Source: Clostridiaceae bacterium Marseille-Q3526
Lineage (GTDB): Bacteria; Bacillota; Clostridia; Lachnospirales; Lachnospiraceae
Assembly: GCA_018223375.1 (NCBI GenBank)
Contig: JAGTTS010000002.1
Span: 372,001 to 436,000, forward strand
Direction: 5' to 3'
DNA: 64,000 bases
Shown: positions 57,095 through 64,000 of the stretch, piece after piece
Layout of the letters: each line of letters starts with the position of its first letter
Numbering within the stretch: position 1 is the stretch's first letter
Notes under the pieces: model-generated
Told to the model about the DNA's origin: nothing
What the model saw: the letters and a program-made list of their open reading frames with translations, nothing else
The model's database searches: none
Position numbers and translations under genes: made by a program

Positions 57095-58504
57095 CTATAT
57101 TCTCCTCCTATCTGTTTCGGCTATTTTCCCAAAGAATTTTTTTACAATGTTTCTGTAAATGCAAAGTTCTGCTGCCATAATACAAATGTGCGGAAAAAAA
57201 ATTTTTGTCATATATCCTGTTATAATCTGAATAACCAGAAAGCCGTAAGCCAGCAAATCCCATCGCAAATTAAACCTTAAAATAATATATCTTTTAACCA
57301 AAACGATCCTGATTGCCCAAAGCGAAAAATAAGAAAGCGCTGTTGCAGCGGCAGCCCCCGCCACGCCAAAAAAATAAATGAAAACAATGTTCATTACAAT
57401 ATTCACTCCTGCTGATTCCATTGTTGAAACGGCAATCGTTTTAGAATCCTTCACAGCAGAAAATATTCCTCCCAGGAAGCTGCTGAGCGAGCTGAATACG
57501 GAAGCAAGAAGCAGCCAGGGGACATATTTCCATGCTTCGTAAAAATCTTTTTGAAATAAAAACAAAGAAACATAGCGATTTGTGCTGATCAGAACGGAAC
57601 ATAAAATTACCATTATACAGGAATACATTCTATAAGTGTCCGAAAAAAAGTATTGACTATCTTTCCTGTCAAATTCTTTTACTGCGGAAAGTGTCCATGC
57701 CTGTGAAAAAATTCCACTTATCACATTCATAATCTGAGGAAGCTTTGAAGCGGCTGCAAAAACTCCATTGTCGCTGATTCCACACATAAACGTAATAGAA
57801 AATCTGTCAAATGAGTTATTAAGCCACCATCCAATGGAATTAAAAATAAGAGGAGATGAATAATCTCTCATCTCCATTTCCAGCTCCTTGCTCTTATTTT
57901 TTCCTCTGGCAAGAGAAGGAACATTTAAGACAGCAGCTAAATAGATAATTGGTATAAAAGTTCCTAAAATTGTAGCTAAAAAATACCCATCAAGTCCCCA
58001 GTGAAACACCACGAGAAACAAAATATTTAAAACGCAGGTTGACAGTGTATTAAGTCCGCCGGCCAATGCCATCTCAAATACTTTTTCCATTCCTCTGGCA
58101 AAAGAAATTAAAAAATTATACAACAGCTGGCCGGCAAACAGAGCGATAAAATATCCCAAATGGCTTGTTTTTTCCTGCAACAATCCCGCCAAATATCCAG
58201 CTAAAGAGCATACTGATAAAAAGCTTATCGCCAGCAGTGAATATTTTGCTCCAATTCTAAATATCGCTTTTTCATTGTTCTCCTTTTCCAAAAGGAAACG
58301 GATTACCGCCTCTGAAATATTAAAAGTAAGAACAGGTATTAATAATATGATTGTTGTATTTATAAAATCGTAAAGACCATACTCTTCCACTGTCAAAATG
58401 CTGGTATACAACGGTAGCAGAAGAAACAGTAGAATTTTTGTTCCAAAATTGCTTAATGTCAAAAGTCCAATATTCTTTAACAAGTATTTATAATTTCTTT
58501 TCAT
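57095..58504 (-). CDS. Oligosaccharide flippase (Wzx/MATE-like)
   Basis: A 469-residue polytopic protein with about 12-14 membrane helices, starting MKRNYKYLLKNIGLLTLSNFG, then FLLLPLYTSILTVEEYGLYD. This is the opening pattern of polysaccharide flippases that move undecaprenyl-linked repeat units to the outer face. It sits with Wzy and glycosyltransferases. Repeat-unit structure cannot be predicted. Confidence 0.9.
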   Translation of the reverse strand: MKRNYKYLLKNIGLLTLSNFGTKILLFLLLPLYTSILTVEEYGLYDFINTTIILLIPVLTFNISEAVIRFLLEKENNEKAIFRIGAKYSLLAISFLSVCSLAGYLAGLLQEKTSHLGYFIALFAGQLLYNFLISFARGMEKVFEMALAGGLNTLSTCVLNILFLVVFHWGLDGYFLATILGTFIPIIYLAAVLNVPSLARGKNKSKELEMEMRDYSSPLIFNSIGWWLNNSFDRFSITFMCGISDNGVFAAASKLPQIMNVISGIFSQAWTLSAVKEFDRKDSQYFFSDTYRMYSCIMVILCSVLISTNRYVSLFLFQKDFYEAWKYVPWLLLASVFSSLSSFLGGIFSAVKDSKTIAVSTMESAGVNIVMNIVFIYFFGVAGAAAATALSYFSLWAIRIVLVKRYIILRFNLRWDLLAYGFLVIQIITGYMTKIFFPHICIMAAELCIYRNIVKKFFGKIAETDRRRI

Positions 58505-58506
58505 AC

Positions 58507-59346
58507 TTACGGTTCCATTCTTTTTCCGCTTCTTCCCATTATTCCGTCCTTATAGGCCCTTAGAAAAATTTTCACCTGTCTGGAGTCAAATAATGCTGTT
58601 AAAAAAAACATCTTTGCCATCTTTAACGTAATTGTCACATACTTGTTCCAGTCATTCCAGGGATATACCAAAATATAATTTCTAATTCTGTAATACAGCT
58701 TCCAATCCGGTAGTTCTGACCACCTGAATTTTATTCCTAATATTTTTTTATCTGGAAACATTTTCTGTGTCCCTGCTGTATGTACAATCTTGGAATCTCT
58801 TACTTTATAAATTTTAAAACCTTTTTTCTGTATTCGATATGCATATTCAAAATCATCCAAATAGATAAAGAAGTCTTTTCTTGGAAGCCCCACTTTTTTT
58901 ACTATCTCTTTTGGAATAAAAAAGCCAACAAACATCCACTCCTTAACTGGTTTCATCTCTTTTTGAAACTCCTGATCATCATCACAATTTGACCAAAAAC
59001 AGCTAACTCTATTAGAATCAAGAAGAGTGACTATTTTCTCCAGTGCTTCTCTCTGTGCAAATGCATCGTCATCCATTCCCCATATATAATCAGCCCCTCT
59101 TTTTATGGCTACTTTAATCCCTGTATAAAATCCTCCCGCTCCTCCTGTGTTTTCTAAAAGCCTAAGATACTCAATTTCTTTTCTCTCCTTCATTAATTCA
59201 CAACAAAACGCTTCTGTTTCATCACTGCTTGCATTATCAACAATTAAGATAGAATCCGGCTTTCTACTCTGAGCCAGCAAATGCGCTACTGACTTTCTCA
59301 AAAGTTCTACCCGATTGTAAGTTACTATGACTGCTGTTATTTTCAT
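58507..59346 (-). CDS. Glycosyltransferase family 2, galactofuranosyl/rhamnosyl-type
   Basis: A 279-residue GT-A enzyme with MKITAVIVTYNRVELLRKSV, DNASSDETEAF, and the metal motif GMDDDAFAQREALEKI (DDD where DxD is usual). The C-terminal part resembles GlfT2/RfbF-like enzymes. Its first 83 bases overlap the Wzy frame. Donor and acceptor unknown. Confidence 0.87.
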   Translation of the reverse strand: MKITAVIVTYNRVELLRKSVAHLLAQSRKPDSILIVDNASSDETEAFCCELMKERKEIEYLRLLENTGGAGGFYTGIKVAIKRGADYIWGMDDDAFAQREALEKIVTLLDSNRVSCFWSNCDDDQEFQKEMKPVKEWMFVGFFIPKEIVKKVGLPRKDFFIYLDDFEYAYRIQKKGFKIYKVRDSKIVHTAGTQKMFPDKKILGIKFRWSELPDWKLYYRIRNYILVYPWNDWNKYVTITLKMAKMFFLTALFDSRQVKIFLRAYKDGIMGRSGKRMEP

Positions 59347-60502
59347 ATTTCTTTTTCACCTTATCCTTATAAACATAGATGTATCCTAAATAGGCTGTTG
59401 ATGTATACAATAACGGATTTGTCATGGCAATTATGAAATATGCCAAAAGTCCTACCTTTTTATAGCGCTCTGTTTGAGAATTTAAAATCATCCTTCCGAT
59501 AAAAATCAAAACCAGCACTGTAAAGAGGATTCCATTCTGCCTGAAAAAATCAAGAAGTGGCCATTCCATCTGATCGATCCAAGCATTTCTTCCATAGGAA
59601 TAAAAACTACTTCCCATGCCTGAACCTGTAATTATGTTAATAGGATTCTCCTGATAGTATTCTGCTAGCCCTTTCAGATGTCCGATTCTCACACTGTTAC
59701 TTTCAACCGCACTTGCCGCGTTTAAAACACCTTGAAATGCCTTCCAGATATACTCCCAGTTTAGAATTGTTACAATAACCACAGCTAATCCAAAAAAAAG
59801 AATAAAAAGCAGTCCTCGTTTTCCTTCCCTTGCTTTAAACCAAAGGTAGGCTGCTATTACAAAAAAAGAGGCTATCACGTTCGCTCTCGTTCCCGACGCA
59901 AAAAGCGCGGCAAACAACATGAATGACAAAATCCTTTTTTTCTTAAAAACCGCATAGGCAAAGGTATATATGATAAGCGGGCTGCACCGGAGAAACACCT
60001 TATAATAGAAAGCATAATTCTCCGATTTTCCAATAAAACCAATTCCATACCTATAAATCAGTTCTCTAATATATGAATGATTTATATCGCAAATTTGTAA
60101 GATATCCAGCACAACTAAAATCAGGATGGTGAAAGCAAGTGTATTAACTGTCCACCTGAACATTTTTTCATAGCTAAGTTCTGCCTCTGTATCCACGATT
60201 ACAATGAGCAATATTACTGCAGGATAGCCAAATGAAAGACTTTCTCTGACAAATCCGCCTGTCAAAATAGAGTAGCCTATCATTCCAACTGGAATGATCA
60301 TTCCCCAAAGAAAAGTTTCTCCCCAGTAGGGATTTTTAAGTGCTGCTGCGAAGAATCCAGCAGCACTTAAAAAAATTAAAAACAACAAAGGGATTTTCAA
60401 CCCAAAGGGATCTAAAGGAAAATAAATGCATATTACTAAAAAAAACAGAATCAGAATATTTGTCAGATTTTTTCTGATATTTACTGTATGTATATGTTTC
60501 AT
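59264..60502 (-). CDS. O-antigen/capsule polymerase (Wzy-like)
   Basis: A 412-residue membrane protein with about ten to twelve helices and one large loop (about residues 150-330) around GIGFIGKSENYAFYYKVFLR and ITGSGMGSSFYSYGR, the layout of Wzy polymerases. Little sequence conservation is expected in this family. AAGATGGAAG precedes the ATG. Its last 27 codons overlap the following glycosyltransferase gene. Confidence 0.82.
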   Translation of the reverse strand: MKHIHTVNIRKNLTNILILFFLVICIYFPLDPFGLKIPLLFLIFLSAAGFFAAALKNPYWGETFLWGMIIPVGMIGYSILTGGFVRESLSFGYPAVILLIVIVDTEAELSYEKMFRWTVNTLAFTILILVVLDILQICDINHSYIRELIYRYGIGFIGKSENYAFYYKVFLRCSPLIIYTFAYAVFKKKRILSFMLFAALFASGTRANVIASFFVIAAYLWFKAREGKRGLLFILFFGLAVVIVTILNWEYIWKAFQGVLNAASAVESNSVRIGHLKGLAEYYQENPINIITGSGMGSSFYSYGRNAWIDQMEWPLLDFFRQNGILFTVLVLIFIGRMILNSQTERYKKVGLLAYFIIAMTNPLLYTSTAYLGYIYVYKDKVKKKYENNSSHSNLQSGRTFEKVSSAFAGSE

Positions 60503-60519
60503 GTTTATACTTCCATCTT

Positions 60520-61242
60520 TTATTTAAGTCCAACCCTTCTCAAAATAAGCCATCCAAGCAACATGATTCTTTCACGTAGCTTTATCCCAATTGTCCTTCC
60601 ACCCTCTATGCTATTATTATCTCCATGACGGCGGTATATCATTAATTTTTCATCGTAAAAGTATACTTTTCTTTTAAATATTTCCGCTGTCATTCCAATC
60701 CAAACATCATGAAAAAACGGTCCTCTTGGGATAGGCAAAATTTTTTCTTTCAAGCTTTTCCTAAATGCCATACAGCAGCCATGATAGCTGCTTTTCAGCA
60801 TTTTCCTCACTATTCCTTTTTTGGTTATTCTCCCCTGAAAGACAGATATATCCCTGATACTGCCAGGGGCTTCATCTGCAATATACGCATTATGCATAAT
60901 AAGCTCTGCTCCTGTTTCATGAAAGCATCTTTTGCATTTTTCAATTTTTTCAGGAAGCCATATGTCATCCTGATCGCTTAAAAAAATATAGTCTCCCCTT
61001 GCATTTCTAACTGCATTCTCAAAATTAGCCTGAACTCCTTTTTCTAAGCATTCGACTACCCTGACCTGTTTAAATGCCCGCTCATATTCTCTTAAAATTT
61101 CTTCCGTTCTATCTTTTGACTTATTGTAGGATAAAATCAATTCATCTGTATCAGATAACTGAGCCAGAATAGAGTCTAATTGTTCTCGAATATAAGTCTC
61201 CCCATTATAAACAGCCATTACCACTGATATTTCTGGTTTCAT
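60520..61242 (-). CDS. Glycosyltransferase family 2
   Basis: The 240-residue GT-A enzyme starts EISVVMAVYNGETYIREQLD and has the DxD-type motif FLSDQDDIWLPEKIEKC, then HDVWIGMTAEIF, matching the rhamnosyl/galactosyl GT2 enzymes of capsule loci. I start it at ATG 61242; the upstream in-frame start overlaps the preceding gene and lacks a ribosome site. Sugar unknown. Confidence 0.87.
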   Translation of the reverse strand: MKPEISVVMAVYNGETYIREQLDSILAQLSDTDELILSYNKSKDRTEEILREYERAFKQVRVVECLEKGVQANFENAVRNARGDYIFLSDQDDIWLPEKIEKCKRCFHETGAELIMHNAYIADEAPGSIRDISVFQGRITKKGIVRKMLKSSYHGCCMAFRKSLKEKILPIPRGPFFHDVWIGMTAEIFKRKVYFYDEKLMIYRRHGDNNSIEGGRTIGIKLRERIMLLGWLILRRVGLK

Positions 61243-61270
61243 TCGTTTCACTTCTTTTTCTTCAAACCTT

Positions 61271-62735
61271 TTACTTCTTGGGTACAAACAAATACTTTCT
61301 CAGTCTCCCAAACGCCTTTAAGCTTCTCTTTAAATCTTCAGGATCTCTCAGTCCCACCGCCAGTCTATGCATCACATAGCGAGGCCTCAGATAGTATTTT
61401 TTTCGCGCGTAGTCACAGAATTCAACCATCTCTTTTGACGATAGCCCAGGAAGTTCTAATACACAGTTATGTGTTCCGTCCTCCTTGCAGTAATGCTCGT
61501 ACCCGTCTTTAATATATCCATTCTCTCTTGCCCACTGATACGCCTCGGTTCCAGGATAAGGGATCAGAGGAAAGAACTGTGCTGTATCAGTATTCAGTTT
61601 TAAAGCCAGCTTTAGGTTTTTTTCCATTGTTTCCTTTGTTTCACCCTTATTTCCAACCATATAGCAGGCATGAATTAAAAGACCTGCCTTTTTGGCATTC
61701 TTCACGTATTCTTCTATCTGTTTAAGAGTTGTTCCCTTTTTTATGTTGTTAAGAATTTCCTGTGTCCCGCTCTCGATTCCAGGAATAATCAGACGACATC
61801 CAGCCTTTTTCATTGCCTTCATCGTTTCCAGATCCAGATTCACACGGGCATTACAAAGCCATTTTAATCTTTTATTTAATCCCTGCTCACAGAGCAGATC
61901 ACAGATTTCCAGAACTCTTTTTTTATTGACAGTAAATGTATCGTCCTCAATAACTACTTCTTTCACATCAGGGAAATTATCTGCTATATATTTAAATTCT
62001 TCCACCACATTTTCTGGTGTTCTAAGCCTGTATTGGTGCCCATGCATCGTTTGAGGATAAACACAGAATGTACATCTGCTAGGACATCCTCTTCCTGTAA
62101 AAATTTGAATTGATGGATAATGGGCAGCAGCAAAGAAATAATCTCTGGGATCTAAATACTTTTTAATAAACTCTGCTGCAAAAGGTATCTCATCCAGATT
62201 CTCCATATAGTTTATATCTTCATTATTATGGATTCCTTCACCATCTCTATATGTAATCCTTTTACCTTCAAAAGCTCTGCTCGGACTCTAATATTTTTGC
62301 TAATTCTACTACTGTTTTATCATATTCTTTTCTAGCTACTGCATCTATATATTTTCCTATCTGTAATGTTTCCACTGCTGTAGCAGATGGATGTGTTCCT
62401 ACTAAAAGAACAAATGTGTTTGGCAACTGTTCTTTTATTTTTTCAGAAAAAGCAACATCACTATAGATAGAAGGGGTACTTGTATCGATCACAAAAAGAC
62501 CTGCTTTTTTCCCATTTTCCACTATATACTCCAAGCTCTGTTTTTCATTCCATTGTTTCGCTGGTGCATCTAAAAAATCAATTTCAAATCCCTGTTTTTC
62601 AGCATAAGCCGCCGCATAGATAAGCCATAATGGATAGTAAAGTGCTCCACTCTTGGTTACGGCAGGACTCCTGGATTCCCTCGAAAATTTTCCATATTCT
62701 GATTTAAATGGAGGATTTATAAAAAAAATCTTCAT
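61271..62735 (-). pseudogene. B12-binding radical SAM protein, split by a one-base frameshift
   Basis: Two adjacent frames form one family member. The first (MKIFFINPPFKSEYGKFSRES, ATG 62735, AGGAG upstream) carries the cobalamin-binding domain, ending after YDKTVVELAKILESEQSF. The second carries the radical SAM core: TGRGCPSRCTFCVYPQTMHG (CxxxCxxC) and IEDDTFTVNKKRVL. Between them, removing one T from the minus-strand TTTT run at 62270-62273 restores a continuous frame (SFEGKRITYRDGEGIHNN). So the gene was probably a single protein of about 488 residues. It may modify a sugar or lipid of the glycan by radical chemistry. Confidence 0.85.
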
Positions 62736-62751
62736 AATGTAACTCCTATTT

Positions 62752-63540
62752 TTATTCTTTCCCAAATCCTTTTTGGATTTTTCTGTATTTTTTTAAATTT
62801 TTACAAGTATACCATATAAAATAATATAAGCTTTCCACTATATTCAGCCCAATAGTCCTATAAACCCACCAAGTCATCTGTGCGGCTTTTTTCTTATTAG
62901 ACGATTTTGATTGCTGCGAAAGTCTATACAATAACAGTGGTTCATCAACTGAAAACGCGTATTTTTTTTCTTGTAAAATCTTCAGCCAAACTACAAAATC
63001 TTCATGTAAAAAATCCCCTTCCATCGGATGCTCCAAAAGTAATCTCTTTTCTGCCAATACAGAAGAGCAAGAAATTACATTTTGTTTTAATAGCTTTCTA
63101 AATGTTATTTTTTCTGGAGTTTGTAATACATAACTACTTTTATTTCCCTCTTCGTTAATAAATCCACTTCCAGTAAAAAATAGTTTTCCTTCAGGATGCT
63201 GTTCAAAAAGCTTTAGCTGCTTTTCTAATTTATCATTTTCCCAACAATCATCACTATCTAAAAAAGCAATCCAATCATTTTTAGATTTTTTAATTCCTAG
63301 ATTTCTACTTTTTGAAACACCTAAATTAACAGGATTTTTTAAATAGCGTATTCTTGTATCTTTGCTGACATATTTTAAAACAATTTGCTCTGTATTATCA
63401 GATGAACAGTCGTCAATTATAATAAGCTCCCATTCTTTGTGCGTTTGAGCTAAAACAGAATAAATGGCTTCTTCTATGTATTTTTCTGCATTATACGCTG
63501 GCATAATAATGCTGACTTTCTTTTCCTTATTTCTGCACAT
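62752..63540 (-). CDS. Glycosyltransferase family 2
   Basis: The 262-residue GT-A enzyme has KVSIIMPAYNAEKYIEEAIY, IDDCSSDNTEQI, and AFLDSDDCWENDKLEKQL. The start MCRNKEKK at 63540 overlaps the priming transferase stop by 14 bases. Likely adds the second sugar of the repeat unit. Sugar unknown. Confidence 0.89.
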   Translation of the reverse strand: MCRNKEKKVSIIMPAYNAEKYIEEAIYSVLAQTHKEWELIIIDDCSSDNTEQIVLKYVSKDTRIRYLKNPVNLGVSKSRNLGIKKSKNDWIAFLDSDDCWENDKLEKQLKLFEQHPEGKLFFTGSGFINEEGNKSSYVLQTPEKITFRKLLKQNVISCSSVLAEKRLLLEHPMEGDFLHEDFVVWLKILQEKKYAFSVDEPLLLYRLSQQSKSSNKKKAAQMTWWVYRTIGLNIVESLYYFIWYTCKNLKKYRKIQKGFGKE

Positions 63541-64000
63541 AACTTTCTTTCCTGTTTTGCTTCCCTATCGCCGTCACCTGTCCGTCCTCCACGCCTTCCG
63601 TGCTCTCCTTCATAAACAGGATCTGCACCGTTTTGAACATGATCTCGAAGTCCAGGCGCAGGCTGTAATTCTGGATATACATCAGATCCAGCTTCAGTTT
63701 GTCGTAGGCCGTCGTGTTGTATTTACCGTACACCTGCGCGTAGCCGGTAAGACCTGCTTTTGCCTTCAGACGGTAGGCAAACTCTGGTATTTCCTTTTCG
63801 TAATCTTCAGCGATCTCAGGCCGCTCTGGTCTGGGCCCTACAATGCTCATGTCTCCCCGCAGAATATTAATCAGCTGAGGAAGCTCGTCAAAGCGGATAG
63901 CTCGGATAATGTGCCCTGCCCGCGTAATACGGTCGTCATTTTCCCCCGCCAGTCTGGCTACGCCGTCCTTCTCTGCATCCTCTCTCATACTTCGGAATTT
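63527..64000 (-). CDS. Priming undecaprenyl-phosphate sugar transferase, N-terminal part outside the window
   Basis: The 3' 158 codons of a bacterial sugar-phosphate transferase (PF02397 type) that starts the repeat unit on undecaprenyl phosphate. The frame enters from beyond 64000, reading KFRSMREDAEK, which is internal to the family. Motifs: RFDELPQLINILRGDMSIVG then PRPERPE, and KAGLTGYAQVYGKYNT. The first gene of the visible locus, so more genes probably lie to the right. Confidence 0.93.
   Translation of the reverse strand, partial: KFRSMREDAEKDGVARLAGENDDRITRAGHIIRAIRFDELPQLINILRGDMSIVGPRPERPEIAEDYEKEIPEFAYRLKAKAGLTGYAQVYGKYNTTAYDKLKLDLMYIQNYSLRLDFEIMFKTVQILFMKESTEGVEDGQVTAIGKQNRKESYVQK

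Noticed and set aside
62200..62290. Programmed frameshift in the B12-radical SAM gene
   Set aside because: The T4 run is not a typical slippery heptamer with a stimulatory structure nearby, so a simple mutation or error is preferred, though not excluded.
1..64000. CRISPR arrays, rRNA genes, complete insertion sequences, replication origin
   Set aside because: No regular spaced repeats, rRNA sequence, transposase with inverted repeats, or DnaA-box clusters were seen.

Overview
The window looks like a chromosomal segment of a low-to-medium GC Firmicute of class Clostridia, most likely a gut Lachnospiraceae-type organism. The support is gene order (rpsP-khpA-rimM-trmD-rplS; pyrH-frr-uppS-cdsA-dxr-rseP-ispG-polC; plsX-acpP-rnc-smc-ftsY), a PolC-type replicase, AGGAGG ribosome sites and a TetM-like GTPase fused to a NYN domain. 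No species is claimed. Almost every gene lies on the minus strand, so the text reads from high to low coordinates.

Layout. 1-5.6 kb: translation and secretion operon (ylxM, ffh, rpsP, khpA, rimM, trmD fused to a HAD phosphatase, rplS, rbgA), started by a promoter almost at the ylxM start codon. 5.7-7.8 kb: a large membrane protein with a zinc ribbon, not recognised. 7.9-11.3 kb: an accessory island beside tRNA-Ala(GGC). It holds a convergent small-toxin/antisense-RNA locus not visible as a long ORF, a perfect 27-bp inverted repeat, a structured leader with terminator before a PBECR4 (predicted nuclease-fold) gene, a small zinc-ribbon gene, and broken pieces of a conjugative element (CD1845 family) and a phage head/MuF-type protein joined out of frame. 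11.4-18.5 kb: metabolic genes (GNAT, DUF3298 lipoprotein, HPr-like protein, AbgA-like amidohydrolase, PfkB kinase, MtaD-like deaminase, ClC channel). 18.5-26.5 kb: ilvA, ftsY, smc, rnc, acpP, plsX. 26.5-30.9 kb: a SpoU methyltransferase, the TetM-like/NYN fusion and coaX. 31-34.4 kb: a glucose-type PTS operon (antiterminator, IIA, HPr, IICB) with a complete promoter, RAT site and terminator in front. 34.5-41.9 kb: radical SAM protein, vitamin B6 kinase with an ECF S component, a three-protein phosphorelay (hybrid kinase, HPt, receiver-HD-GYP) and a MalY/PatB lyase. 41.9-52.8 kb: polC and the isoprenoid/phospholipid/ribosome-recycling operon.

53.2-64 kb is an AT-rich capsule or exopolysaccharide locus that runs off the window end: priming transferase (incomplete), three GT2 enzymes, Wzy, Wzx, a B12-radical SAM protein split by one base, a sialyltransferase/MptE-like protein, an acylneuraminate-type cytidylyltransferase, a decayed KdsB-like cytidylyltransferase and a DRE-TIM aldolase with a second domain. 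Together these suggest a surface glycan containing a CMP-activated acidic sugar.

The items most worth following up are the type I toxin-antitoxin-like locus at 8.24-8.56 kb, the leader/attenuator plus PBECR4 unit at 8.67-9.80 kb, and the aldolase/cytidylyltransferase/MptE-like gene group at 53.2-57.1 kb.
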